A stretch of DNA of 64,000 nt from Peptoclostridium litorale DSM 5388 (GCF_900141635.1 NZ_FSRH01000008.1:80632-144631); one strand, 5' to 3'; shown: positions 7,659-17,029, counted from the first letter of the stretch. The notes: generated by a model not told the origin, from the sequence alone. Numbers and translations are program-made.

Positions 7659-8108
7659 CTATTTGTCTGTGTTGTCGCCTAGGCGGGTGGACTCATCGTG
7701 CATGTTTTTTGACATTTTTGCTAACAGAGCAACGGCCATTTCCTGCTCTTTTGGAGATAAATCTTTCATGAATATAGTTTTTAAATCCTCGAATATTTTC
7801 ATTATCTTACGCCTGACACCTTGCCCCTCCTCCGTTACATACAGTGTCACTATCCTCTTGTCGGCATTCTCGTTAGTTCTTTTAATATACCCAAGCGCCT
7901 CAAGCTTTTTTACAGACTTGGCGACTGTTACTTTGTCTTCCTTTAGCAATACGCATATCTCATTTTGGCTTATGCCGTGATTCTGGTTTATGTTTTTAAT
8001 CACTTTCACGTCATTCTTTTTTATTTGCAGTTCTCTCAATCTCTTGTTTATAAAGTAATTGTAATCTCTTTCTAGAGTAAATAAGTATTTAAAAATTGAA
8101 GTATCCAT
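7659..8108 (-). CDS. MarR-family transcriptional regulator
   Basis: A 149-residue winged-helix protein. The helix-turn-helix is visible as GISQNEICVLLKEDKVTVAKSVKKLEALGYI (about residues 45-75) followed by the wing with RxNENADKR, a conserved MarR wing arrangement ending in VTEEG. It lies 15 bases downstream of the iron-sulfur reductase gene and on the same strand, so both are transcribed from the promoter at 9348-9376. The palindrome overlapping the start of that transcript is a likely MarR operator, implying autoregulation. The inducing ligand is not evident. Confidence 0.85.
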   Translation of the reverse strand: MDTSIFKYLFTLERDYNYFINKRLRELQIKKNDVKVIKNINQNHGISQNEICVLLKEDKVTVAKSVKKLEALGYIKRTNENADKRIVTLYVTEEGQGVRRKIMKIFEDLKTIFMKDLSPKEQEMAVALLAKMSKNMHDESTRLGDNTDK

Positions 8109-8123
8109 TTTTCCTCCGTTTGT

Positions 8124-9296
8124 CTATTTGGGGGGCATGAAGTCGAGGGGTTCTTTTATATAGTTTCGTTTTCCGTATTTTTCGCTGTGCTTTTCTAGAA
8201 TTTCAGCCATGACACCTGGACTGTCTTTCATCCTGGAAACAAGCTCTTCGTCTGTGCCTTGTGAAAAAGGACAGGCCGACATGCAAATGCCACAGCTATT
8301 TCCGGAGTTTATCCACATTTCCATACAAGATATATGGTTATGCTTCCAGTATTTTTCGCCATTTTCACTTGTGGAAGATTCAGAAGCGATAGCCTTCACT
8401 GGACAGTTATTTTCACAACGTCTGCATAGTTCGCAAAACTCTTTTAATCCAAAATCAATTTTTCCATCTGCCGCTAGAGGCAGATTGGTAAGGACAGCGG
8501 CAAGTTTAGTCCTGTTTCCGTACTTTGGGTTTACAACGGAGTTACACCTTCCCATTTGGCCGAGCCCGGCCTTTTCCGCTAAAAATGATATGGGGGAGTG
8601 GTAGGTGAAGGAGCTGTCGGTTAAAGCGTCAAAACCTAAGTCCTTTATATACATGGCAAGCCTTGCCGCCACTTCGGAACTTTTTGCATAGCCCAGCATT
8701 GCAGACATGAAAAGCTCTTTACTAGGCGCACGGTTTATATAATCTTTTTCCAAGGGGACGGCAAAAACAATGGCGTACTTATAATCTAGATTAATCTCGT
8801 CACCATATTTATGCAGCTCTGTACTAAACCCTCTATGAGAGTATAAATCATCTGGGCCGATTTCTGCAACACCTACGGCATCAAGCCCTGACAATTTCAA
8901 GAATTCTTTTACCAGGACTGACATTGTCTCAGGCGGAATATTCCTTTTTGTGGGATTGACATCCATATTGAGGGCCTCATCGTTAATTGAAGACGCCAAT
9001 CTTTGGTACTCCACCATTAGCCTGAAGGCGGCATATTCATGGTCAGAAGAATTGGGATCGATGCTCATAATTGACTTGTTTTGCGACTTTTCCTCAGACT
9101 TACCCATAAACAAGATGCCTTTGGATTTGCCATTGGATATCCCCGCGCTTTTAGCCATTTTTTCTTTTTTCTTCATCTTTAAATTCATATCACATTGTTT
9201 ATTGCCAGGGTTTTGTGAGTAGTATTCATCGAATTCATTAGATCCTATTTTTAATAATAAACGTGAAAACACAGTGTCTCTTTCGTCATATCTCAT
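8124..9296 (-). CDS. Cytoplasmic reductive-dehalogenase/QueG-like iron-sulfur protein
   Basis: A 390-residue protein. Residues about 130-280 resemble the cobalamin-binding core shared by epoxyqueuosine reductase and reductive dehalogenases (SPISFLAEKAGLGQMGR, then NPKYGNRTKLAAVLTNLPL). Residues about 285-365 carry two 4Fe-4S motifs, CELCRRCENNCP and CGICMSACP. The N-terminal 110 residues are lysine-rich and lack a twin-arginine signal, unlike respiratory reductive dehalogenases, so the enzyme should be cytoplasmic. The substrate is unknown. It is not likely to be QueG itself because it is long at the N-terminus and paired with a MarR regulator. A GGTGACCTGA-type weak ribosome site precedes the ATG. 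Confidence 0.7.
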   Translation of the reverse strand: MRYDERDTVFSRLLLKIGSNEFDEYYSQNPGNKQCDMNLKMKKKEKMAKSAGISNGKSKGILFMGKSEEKSQNKSIMSIDPNSSDHEYAAFRLMVEYQRLASSINDEALNMDVNPTKRNIPPETMSVLVKEFLKLSGLDAVGVAEIGPDDLYSHRGFSTELHKYGDEINLDYKYAIVFAVPLEKDYINRAPSKELFMSAMLGYAKSSEVAARLAMYIKDLGFDALTDSSFTYHSPISFLAEKAGLGQMGRCNSVVNPKYGNRTKLAAVLTNLPLAADGKIDFGLKEFCELCRRCENNCPVKAIASESSTSENGEKYWKHNHISCMEMWINSGNSCGICMSACPFSQGTDEELVSRMKDSPGVMAEILEKHSEKYGKRNYIKEPLDFMPPK

Positions 9297-9323
9297 ATCA
9301 GGTCACCTTCCCAGGGAAAAATG

Positions 9324-9376
9324 GTTTCTACTAGAAACTATAGTCGATTTTATCATGCCGGATTCATGCTTGTCAA
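9324..9376 (-). promoter_or_regulatory. Promoter and MarR operator of the iron-sulfur reductase operon
   Basis: Reading the minus strand, TTGACA (9376-9371) is followed after 17 bases by ATAAAA (9353-9348). Just downstream, GTTTCTA and TAGAAAC form an inverted repeat with a one-base centre (9324-9338), overlapping the expected start of transcription and ending 27 bases before the ATG. Position and symmetry suit repression by the MarR protein coded in the same operon. Confidence 0.6.
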
Positions 9377-9586
9377 TAATTTCAGTTTGGGTGGACCACC
9401 ATGGCGTGGATCATTATTAGGAAATAAACCTGCTATCAGCCGGGCTATGCTTGCCTTGGATGACGCATCTGTACCCATTCTCATTGAAAGCTCTGCGAAC
9501 ACAAGCATCAAGAAAGACATTCCAAGGAAACTTTAAATACAAATTGGATGGGAATCCGGGGCATATCCAGGTACAGTTTCTTTCTG

Positions 9587-9595
9587 TGGTATAAT
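9587..9595 (+). promoter_or_regulatory. Extended -10 promoter of the repeat surface protein
   Basis: TGGTATAAT is an extended -10 element 60 bases before the ATG at 9655. No good -35 box is seen at the usual distance, as is common for extended -10 promoters. The rest of 9377-9586 holds no recognisable gene. Confidence 0.5.
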
Positions 9596-9654
9596 ATGGA
9601 ATGTAATATAAAGTAAAATATAGAAATGAATTTCAAAGAGGGAGTAGGGAGATT

Positions 9655-11238
9655 ATGAGAAGAATTGTTTTAGTATTTTTGATTGGGATTTGTTTGAGTA
9701 TGGCATCGTGCATATTTGCGCAGGAAAGCGGGGGTGTTTTACCAGGAAGCAGTATGCAGTACGAAAACACTACAAGTGGAATGGGAAGCATAACTGTAAA
9801 CTGGAACACTGACTATTCAAAATTCAGCGCGGCTGTGTACAATGGCGAGGGTGAAGTGGTCGATTTCGAGGGGTGCGTCTCTTCTGGATTTTCGGGAACC
9901 ATATTTAATGTGCCTTCCGGGGGAAGGTTTGAGATTACTTCTCTTGACTCCAACGAAAAAGAAATAGGAGTCGAATATGACGAAACAGTTTTTTCAGGTT
10001 CGGCCTTGGAAGAGTCGCCTTTTACAATGATTGAGCTTTATCCAGAGAAATCATGCAGGTTTGAAAATATGACGGACGAAAACCAGACGATTAAATTGCA
10101 GATGGGATATTATGAATATGTCGACTATGTGATATACAAAAACGACGGAAGCCTAGTGGAGCAGGGATATAGGAAAAATGAAAGTGTAATATACATACCT
10201 CCACAGGGAGATGCTGTAATAACTGCAACTGCGAAAAATAATTATACAAAAAGCGTACACATAACGGGCATAAGGACGCTGACTCGGGGTGAGTATTGTG
10301 ACGATAATGCTCTTGCCGTTACATCGATTTATCCAGATGAGAGCTGCGCATATAAAAATAATTCAGATGACATGCTCCAGGTTATAGTATCGGGAGATTA
10401 TTACGACAGCTTTGACTATGTAATATACGATGAAAATGACAGCCTGTTAAAACAGGCCATAGATTATAATGGGCTCTACACTCAATGCATCTACTCTGTA
10501 CCTTCGGGCGGAAAAATTGTGCTGAGTGCATCTTCAGACAATGACTATAAGAGGCAGATGAGAGTGGCGGCTTCATCAAAGTTTTTCTCAGCTGAGGGAT
10601 CGGAATATCCAGCGCTCAAAAAGGAGTCACTTTATGCGGGCCAAAGCTGCGAATTTGCAAATAGTGACGATGAAAACCAGCACTACATACTGACATCATG
10701 CGGGTATTCTAAAAAAATAAACTACAAGGTTTACGAATCAAACGGAAACGTTGTAAAAGAGGAAGATGGAGCATACAGGGACAGCATACCGGTTCCGCCG
10801 CTTGGGAAGGTCGAGATAAAGGCTTCTACTTCAAACAGCATGGAAAGCGTAGTGCTTGCAGGAGGGGCGTACATGGTGTTTGGGAAAGAGCCGGAGCCTG
10901 AACAGAATCCAAATCCAGAGCCGGACGATGATTTGTGGACTCTTTGGAGTGAAGATGTCCAGACCGTGGACAGCCTGAAGCAGTGGAATATTAGGCTCAA
11001 CTCGGAAATAGGCGGGGAGATGTTTGAAAGTAGCATGGTGACCATAACAGAAAAAGTCTCGGGTGTGGAATTTGAAACTCAAAACGTTTTTCTTTCAGAC
11101 GGAATGACTATAAGGGTTGACCACAAAGAGCCATTTGAGAGCGGAAAGGAATATATCATCAGAATAAAAAAAGAGCTGCCGTCAAAAGACGGGGCTATGC
11201 TTGATGGGAACATAAAAATGGAATTCAGGGTAGAGTAA
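9655..11238 (+). CDS. Secreted protein with four beta repeats and SbsA-type Ig domain
   Basis: A 527-residue protein with a signal peptide (about residues 1-23). An LSMASC sequence could act as an atypical lipobox. Four repeats of about 95-100 residues follow, each beginning with a (Y/S)xxxSCxYEN-like strand, a central xYVIYxxxGxxV segment and an ending PPxGxxxITAxxxN(D/S)Y; they start near residues 28, 125, 225 and 325. A proline/glutamate linker (EPEPEQNPNPEPDDD, near 415) leads to a C-terminal SbsA-like Ig domain (KQWNIRLNSEIGG to IKMEFRVE). It is probably a cell-surface or extracellular structural or binding protein; ligand unknown. GGGAGTAGGGAG precedes the ATG. Confidence 0.65.
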   Translation: MRRIVLVFLIGICLSMASCIFAQESGGVLPGSSMQYENTTSGMGSITVNWNTDYSKFSAAVYNGEGEVVDFEGCVSSGFSGTIFNVPSGGRFEITSLDSNEKEIGVEYDETVFSGSALEESPFTMIELYPEKSCRFENMTDENQTIKLQMGYYEYVDYVIYKNDGSLVEQGYRKNESVIYIPPQGDAVITATAKNNYTKSVHITGIRTLTRGEYCDDNALAVTSIYPDESCAYKNNSDDMLQVIVSGDYYDSFDYVIYDENDSLLKQAIDYNGLYTQCIYSVPSGGKIVLSASSDNDYKRQMRVAASSKFFSAEGSEYPALKKESLYAGQSCEFANSDDENQHYILTSCGYSKKINYKVYESNGNVVKEEDGAYRDSIPVPPLGKVEIKASTSNSMESVVLAGGAYMVFGKEPEPEQNPNPEPDDDLWTLWSEDVQTVDSLKQWNIRLNSEIGGEMFESSMVTITEKVSGVEFETQNVFLSDGMTIRVDHKEPFESGKEYIIRIKKELPSKDGAMLDGNIKMEFRVE

Positions 11239-11308
11239 GGGAAGGGGTATAGTTATATCTGATTGATAACTCATTTTTGCAAAGTTAAAGCCTCCTTCAA
11301 ATTGCCAT

Positions 11309-11339
11309 GCTACAAGGATGCCGCTAGCATCCTTGTAGC
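11309..11339. terminator. 13-bp hairpin between convergent genes
   Basis: GCTACAAGGATGC (11309-11321) and its exact complement (11327-11339) enclose the loop CGCTA. It lies between the surface protein and the convergent helicase gene, fitting a two-way terminator, though no long T run follows on either side. Confidence 0.6.
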
Positions 11340-11442
11340 GTGGAGAAACAGTAATTACATAAAAAAGCGCATTTTCTCGAGGGAGAATGGTACATAGTCA
11401 TAGACTATAAGTGAAGGAGTATAATGGAGCAGTAATGAAAAC

Positions 11443-14400
11443 TTATATTTCGAACAGCTCCATTATCTCGCTTTCACTCATTTTGGAGAGCATTGTCTCG
11501 CCCGGTTTTATTACGCTGTCTATCATTTCCCTTTTCTTTTGCTGAAGGCCGTATATCTTTTCCTCTATGGTTCCCTTGGCTATGAGCTTTATCACGTGCA
11601 CCACATTTTTTTGCCCCATCCTGTAGGCCCTGTCGCTTGCCTGGTTTTCAACTGCGGGATTCCACCACGGGTCAAAATGTATTACCGTGTCCGCACCTGT
11701 CAGGTTGAGCCCCGTGCCTCCGGCCTTCAGGGATATCAGGAATATGCTCTTTTCACCTGAGTTGAACGCGGAGGCCATTTTGAGCCTGTCCTGCGATTTT
11801 GTGCTCCCGTCGAGGTAGAAGTAGTCCACTCCTTTTTGGACAATCATTTCCTCAATCCTGCCGAGCATTGATGTGAACTGAGAAAACAGAAGAATCCTGT
11901 GCCCGCCTTCAATAAGCTCGTCAAGCAGTTCGTCGAGCACTTCGAGCTTTCCGCTGCCTCCACTGTAGCCATCGAGAAAAACTGACGGATCGCAGCATAT
12001 CTGCCTGAGCCTTGTCAGTCCCGCGAGTATCTTCATCTGGCTGCGCCCAAATCCGTTTTCGCTTATCTCAGAGCCTATTTCGTTTTTAATCTTGCTAAGG
12101 TAAGCCATGTATACCTTCTTTTGCTCTTTTGACAGGTCTAAAGACAGTTTGTTTTCTATTTTTTCGGGAAGCTCCGTCAAAACATCATTTTTAAGCCTTC
12201 TTATCATGAACGGGCTTATGTGCTTTTTAAGGACTTCAATGGTGGTGCCTCCGGAATCTGAATCCATAGGTTTTTCGAACTTTTCTTTGAACCCGGAAAC
12301 AGAATATAAAAATCCCGGCATTATAAAGTCGAATATGGACCAAAGCTCCAGCAGGGAGTTTTCTATGGGGGTTCCTGTAAGGGCGAACCTGTTTTTGGAC
12401 TTTATGAGCTTTACGGCCCTTGCGGTTTTTGATGCAGGGTTTTTGATGTGCTGGGCCTCGTCGAGTATGCAATATTTAAAGTCCATGTCAGTGTACGACT
12501 CAATGTCGTTTCTAACCATGCTGTATGAAGTTATTAAAAGGTCAATGCCTTCAAGGTTGTCGAGCTGGATTTCCCTCTGGGCCTTGTTTCCGTCTATTAT
12601 GCGCACGTTCAGATTAGGGGTGAAATTTTCAGCTTCGCTGATCCAGTTGTATAAAAGCGATGTAGGTGCGACTATGAGCGAGGGCCTCTTTGTTCCCGGG
12701 GAACTTTCCTTTTCCGAAAGCAGCAGCGAAAGAACCTGGAGCGTTTTTCCAAGCCCCATATCGTCGGCGAGTATTCCGCCGAAGCCGCAGCCTGAAAGCG
12801 TTTTGAGCCATTCGAATCCGGTCTTCTGGTAGTCGCGCAAAATACTAGCAAGACTGGCAGGCGGATCAATAGACTCGCACTCCGGATTCTTTATTTTGAA
12901 AATCATATCGTTGAGGCTTTTGCTTTTATTGTAGTTTCTTATGTCCATGTTTTTCAGTTGCTCGTCCATGAAGAAGGCCCTGTATGAAGGAATATTCATG
13001 ACTCCGGATTCCATCTGATCCTTTGTAAGCTGGGTGTATTTTGCGATTTGGGAAAGCTGCTGAAGGGCGTTCGTTTCCAGAGGCAAAAATGATCCGTTTT
13101 TTAGTTTGTAAAACGTTCTTTTTTCGCTCAGGGCTTCAAGCACAAGCGGCAGGTCCTCGTTTTCAAGGCCTTCAATTGAAAATTCAAAGCTCAGATAGTC
13201 CTGCCCGCTTGAAAGGCTGAGCTCTGCTGAAAAGGACTCGGGATCTATCACCGGATTCGACCTGAATGAGCTGGAATAGTACACCTGGGCATGCTTTTGA
13301 ATTTGCAGGACTCCATATGTCAAAAATTCATATGCCGAATTGTCATTGTCGAGGTAGTAGCCGTCTTTTGAGACTTTGAACGAAAATTCTTCAATTATGT
13401 TCATTATGGAGTTTTCAGTGTGCATGTCGCGCACGAGTATTTTAGTTGCGGTGTCTTCCGCAGGCGGCTTCAATGGGTCTATGACATGGCTGCCGTATTT
13501 GTATTTGAGGTCGGCTGTGAGCCTGCCTCCTATGCTGTCGATATAGAGCTCCGCCAAGAGGTCATTTTTTTCCATCTTTTCGCTTAAGGACTCATGGAAA
13601 ATGACATTCCCTATGCTGCCAAGAGCAGGAGATACGAGAGATACGAATTCGTCAACAATGGAGTTTTCTATGCGGATGGAATCTGCATTTTCACTGCCAA
13701 ACACATTGGAAACAGCAGACAATATTTGTGACTTGTCCGCAGGTATATTATATAAATTGCCTTCGAAAAGAACGTATGAACAGTCTTCTGTAAGCGGGCG
13801 CAAAGAGGAAGCATTTTTAAGCAGCAGTTCAAAATATTTGCCGCTGGACATTAGTGTGAAATCCAGAGGGATGTCTTCGCGCAGTATATGAATATTCGGG
13901 TACAGGGAATCCTTATATGTGATGTTGAATGTTTTTGAATCTATAAGCTCAAGCAGTGATTTCAACCTGTGCTTGCTTAGGCTGACGTGTTTTCCGCTTA
14001 AATATGCGTCTTTCCAGTTTTTCTTTCCAAGCAGCTGTTCGTCGGAATAGATCTGCATTAAAAAGTCAATTATTCTGGAATCCTGATCCTCGAATTCGTG
14101 CTCAGAAGGGTCATATGTGAAGCCTCTTGTGAATTCAGCCTGTTTTTGCGACGCGACTGAACTTAAAAAGGAAGCCATGTCACGTACGACATACAGCTTT
14201 TTTTCTCCTATTTTCATCCAGAATGTAATTTCGTTGGCATTGCAGTCAACATCTATATGGCACTCCAGTTTGAGCCTTTTCTTTTTTTTCATTTTCTGAC
14301 TGTCAAAATTTCTGAAAATCTCGAGAAGTGTATGGGCAGCATCTTGGCCATTGCGGGTGCCGCTTTTTAGTGGCATTTTTGTATCAAAGGATTTTTTTGC

Positions 14401-14694
14401 ATGGGGATTGTCCATAAGGTGAAGCTGCAGAGCAACTATGTGCTTGCAGGAGTACCCCATCCATGAATCATATGCGGGGCATGTGCACTCTGCGTCTATC
14501 CATGTGCCTCCAAACCCTATATGAACGCACGTGGTGTAGTCTTCACTGCCTGAAACGGTTGCCGCAAACGAGCGGGTATTTTCGTTATAGTATATGTCTT
14601 TCACTTTTCCGGATTTATAGTATTCAAGCCCGCGTTTGTACACTGCGGCGCTGAATGCGTTTGAACGTATTGATTTTTCGGTAAGTCCGAACAT
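11443..14694 (-). CDS. SWIM zinc-finger SNF2-family helicase
   Basis: A 1083-residue DNA-dependent ATPase. The N-terminus has a SWIM zinc finger with C70, C72, C83 and H85 (CTCPAYDSWMGYSCKH). A long SNF2-associated region fills the middle. The SNF2 ATPase follows: DDMGLGKT Walker A, LDEAQHIKN (DEAH-type box), then the C-terminal helicase lobe with LFSQFTSM and the arginine-finger motif SDRAYRMGQ. Proteins of this plan remodel protein-DNA complexes in bacteria; the exact target is unknown. I start at 14694, where a GAGAG-type site precedes MFGLTEKSIRS; the longer frame to 14778 adds 28 residues without a ribosome site. Confidence 0.9.
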   Translation of the reverse strand: MFGLTEKSIRSNAFSAAVYKRGLEYYKSGKVKDIYYNENTRSFAATVSGSEDYTTCVHIGFGGTWIDAECTCPAYDSWMGYSCKHIVALQLHLMDNPHAKKSFDTKMPLKSGTRNGQDAAHTLLEIFRNFDSQKMKKKKRLKLECHIDVDCNANEITFWMKIGEKKLYVVRDMASFLSSVASQKQAEFTRGFTYDPSEHEFEDQDSRIIDFLMQIYSDEQLLGKKNWKDAYLSGKHVSLSKHRLKSLLELIDSKTFNITYKDSLYPNIHILREDIPLDFTLMSSGKYFELLLKNASSLRPLTEDCSYVLFEGNLYNIPADKSQILSAVSNVFGSENADSIRIENSIVDEFVSLVSPALGSIGNVIFHESLSEKMEKNDLLAELYIDSIGGRLTADLKYKYGSHVIDPLKPPAEDTATKILVRDMHTENSIMNIIEEFSFKVSKDGYYLDNDNSAYEFLTYGVLQIQKHAQVYYSSSFRSNPVIDPESFSAELSLSSGQDYLSFEFSIEGLENEDLPLVLEALSEKRTFYKLKNGSFLPLETNALQQLSQIAKYTQLTKDQMESGVMNIPSYRAFFMDEQLKNMDIRNYNKSKSLNDMIFKIKNPECESIDPPASLASILRDYQKTGFEWLKTLSGCGFGGILADDMGLGKTLQVLSLLLSEKESSPGTKRPSLIVAPTSLLYNWISEAENFTPNLNVRIIDGNKAQREIQLDNLEGIDLLITSYSMVRNDIESYTDMDFKYCILDEAQHIKNPASKTARAVKLIKSKNRFALTGTPIENSLLELWSIFDFIMPGFLYSVSGFKEKFEKPMDSDSGGTTIEVLKKHISPFMIRRLKNDVLTELPEKIENKLSLDLSKEQKKVYMAYLSKIKNEIGSEISENGFGRSQMKILAGLTRLRQICCDPSVFLDGYSGGSGKLEVLDELLDELIEGGHRILLFSQFTSMLGRIEEMIVQKGVDYFYLDGSTKSQDRLKMASAFNSGEKSIFLISLKAGGTGLNLTGADTVIHFDPWWNPAVENQASDRAYRMGQKNVVHVIKLIAKGTIEEKIYGLQQKKREMIDSVIKPGETMLSKMSESEIMELFEI

Positions 14695-15201
14695 TAATTC
14701 ACTCTCTTTCTGCTGATTTTCTATTTGTATATTGAATAAGTGCTGAGTCAAAAGGCTACTTAATATAATTGTATACATACATAGGGGATTGTGTCCACAT
14801 GAATATGTAAAGGGGAGTTATTTTACAAGCCGCCAGGAACATGGTCGGACGACAGCAGCCTTGCACTTTGCCTTGCCCAGAGCCTTGTAAACGGATTTGA
14901 CTATCATGTCATGCCCGAAAGGTTTTGCGATTGGATTACAAAATGGTACTGGACTCCATGAATATGTTGAGGTATAGCGGGCCTTGCAAGGTTTGGCGAG
15001 ATAAATGGCATTGATAAACAATCATGATTATAAAATTTTTGAATAAAATGCCAAAGAAGCATTACGTTTTACAATTGGACAATGAATGTGAGCACAATTA
15101 GAATGGAAAAAGGTGAGAATTTTCGTGTATCCATGCAAATATAGGGTATATCGATGAATTTCCATATTAAAGAGATGCAAGCTCTGATGGGAGGAATGGA
15201 T
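14695..15201. other. Intergenic region upstream of the peptide transporter
   Basis: About 500 bases without a convincing gene. The 14815-15005 part is GC-richer than its surroundings and reads in several frames with few stops, suggesting a decayed coding remnant, but I recognise no family. GATTGTGTCCAC at 14787-14798 repeats, inverted, a word found near 6144 and 7643. The segment 15082-15190 is the presumed leader of the transporter operon. Confidence 0.35.
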
Positions 15202-16146
15202 TTGGCTAGATACATAATGAAAAGACTGATAATGCTCATTCCGGTTGTTGCCGTGGTCATGGTTATATCTTTCTTGGTTACTCATATAATGCCCGGAGAT
15301 CCTGTGAGGATGATGCTGGGCGACTTTGCAAGCGAGGAGCAGGTTGCGGCCATGAAGCATCAGCTTGGATATGACAAGCCCATGTTTGCACAGTTTTGGG
15401 TATGGCTTTCAAGGATAATAAGGGGAGACCTCGGAGAGTCGCTGTTTTTACACATGCCTGTTTCGAAGGCGATATTTTCAAGACTTGAGCCTACGTTTTT
15501 GCTTGCGTTTTTAGGTGAGAGCATAGGGCTTTTGATAGGAATACCTCTCGGGGTTATAGCCGCTGTAAAGCACAGGAGCTGGATGGACCAATCTGCAATA
15601 GGGGTATCGCTTACCGGGGTTTCGATCCCCAGCTTTTGGCTTTCACTTATGCTCATACTAGTGTTTTCAGTGAAGCTTCACTGGTTCCCTGTTCAGGGGT
15701 ATGAACCGCTTTCGCAGGCGGGGCTCGGAACGTTTAAATACCTTGTGCTTCCTGCAGTCACGCTTGGATTCATGCAGGGAGGAATAATCGCCAGAATGAC
15801 CAGAAGCGCCATGCTTGACGTTTTGAGGCAGGACTACATAAGGACAGCAAGGGCGAAGGGGCTTGCGGAGAGCTTTGTAATCGCAAGGCACGCACTTAAA
15901 AACGCCATGATACCTGTTGTGACTGTAATAGGCTTTAGCATGGCTGTGCTGCTTGGAGGAACATGGGTTGTGGAGACCGTATTTAACATACCGGGAACAG
16001 GGGCGCTTGCCATAAGCTCCATAATGAAAAGGGACTACCCTGTAATACAGGGGAGCATGATATTTACGGCTCTTGTATATGTAATTGTAAACATAGTGGT
16101 GGACATAAGCTATGCATTCTTGAACCCTAAGGTCAAATACAGATAA
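15202..16146 (+). CDS. Oligopeptide ABC transporter permease (OppB/DppB type)
   Basis: A 314-residue inner-membrane permease with six membrane segments. The N-terminal RYIMKRLIMLIPVVAVV segment and the PGDPVRMMLG loop are typical of OppB/DppB proteins. The EAA loop is visible as QDYIRTARAKGL (about residues 210-221), the site that contacts the ATPases. GGGAGG at 15189-15194 sits only one base before ATG 15196 but seven bases before TTG 15202, so I choose the TTG, giving the usual short N-terminus. It is first of five transporter genes and would form the pore with the next gene product. Confidence 0.88.
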   Translation: MARYIMKRLIMLIPVVAVVMVISFLVTHIMPGDPVRMMLGDFASEEQVAAMKHQLGYDKPMFAQFWVWLSRIIRGDLGESLFLHMPVSKAIFSRLEPTFLLAFLGESIGLLIGIPLGVIAAVKHRSWMDQSAIGVSLTGVSIPSFWLSLMLILVFSVKLHWFPVQGYEPLSQAGLGTFKYLVLPAVTLGFMQGGIIARMTRSAMLDVLRQDYIRTARAKGLAESFVIARHALKNAMIPVVTVIGFSMAVLLGGTWVVETVFNIPGTGALAISSIMKRDYPVIQGSMIFTALVYVIVNIVVDISYAFLNPKVKYR

Positions 16147-16158
16147 GGAGGAGAGCCT

Positions 16159-17007
16159 GTGAGTGGAAATAGGCAAAAAATGAAAAAGTTTTTAAATATG
16201 GTAAAATCACACCCTTATATAATGATTGGCGGAAGCCTTATTTTAGTGATGGTTTTGGCTGCTTTGGCGGCCCCGATTCTTACAAGCTTTGATCCGCTTG
16301 AAGTCAGCGGAAAGGACAGGCTACTTGCACCTTCGTCTGCCCATGTCATGGGAACTGACCACTTTGGAAGGGATGTAATGAGCAGGCTGCTTTACGGAGC
16401 GAGGGTTTCTATAGAGGTCGGGCTTTCCGTTGTGGTGCTGAGCACTCTGATGGGAGGAATAATAGGGCTTATAGCGGGATACTACAAGAAATTCGACAAT
16501 GTGGTAATGAGAATACTAGACGGATTCATGGCATTTCCAGGGATAATAATAGCTATAATGCTTGCGGCCATATGGGGCGCAGGAAAACTCAACATAATAC
16601 TTGCGCTTTCATTTGCATATTTTCCGCCTATGGCGAGGGTTGTAAGAAGCTGCGTGATTTCCGTAAAGGAATGGGAGTGCGTTGAATCAGCAAAGGCGGC
16701 AGGAGCGAAGGACGGACATATAATTTCAAAATACATACTGCTCAATTCACTTTCGCCAATAATAGTCCAGGCCACATTCAGCTTTGCAGTGGCTATACTT
16801 GACGAGGCGGCGCTAAGCTTTTTGGGCGTTGGCATAGAGCCTCCGTACCCGAGCTGGGGAGGAATGATCACGGAAGGAAGGGCATTCATGGCAATAGCCC
16901 CATGGGAGATGGTATTTCCGGGGCTTGCAATAGTAATAACTGTGCTTGGCCTCAACCTTTTGGGAGACGGGCTCAGGGATCTTCTCGATCCAAGGCTCAA
17001 GGCATAG
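16159..17007 (+). CDS. Oligopeptide ABC transporter permease (OppC/DppC type)
   Basis: A 282-residue permease. It opens with an OppC_N-like segment, then PSSAHVMGTDHFGRDVMSRLLYGARVS (about residues 55-80), the hallmark of OppC/DppC/NikC proteins, and contains the EAA loop ECVESAKAAGAKD (about 172-184). It should pair with the upstream permease to form the channel. It starts at GTG 16159 with AAGGAGGAG at 16145-16153, 12 bases after the previous stop. Length is normal for the family. Confidence 0.88.
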   Translation: MSGNRQKMKKFLNMVKSHPYIMIGGSLILVMVLAALAAPILTSFDPLEVSGKDRLLAPSSAHVMGTDHFGRDVMSRLLYGARVSIEVGLSVVVLSTLMGGIIGLIAGYYKKFDNVVMRILDGFMAFPGIIIAIMLAAIWGAGKLNIILALSFAYFPPMARVVRSCVISVKEWECVESAKAAGAKDGHIISKYILLNSLSPIIVQATFSFAVAILDEAALSFLGVGIEPPYPSWGGMITEGRAFMAIAPWEMVFPGLAIVITVLGLNLLGDGLRDLLDPRLKA

Positions 17008-17029
17008 TGAATATGACAGTTGAAATAGG

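Noticed and set aside
9321..9536. 71-codon plus-strand ORF
   Set aside because: No ribosome site or family resemblance; it overlaps the promoter and operator of the divergent iron-sulfur reductase operon.
14818..15021. 67-codon minus-strand ORF and open plus-strand frames
   Set aside because: No ribosome site and no recognisable protein; at most a decayed remnant.
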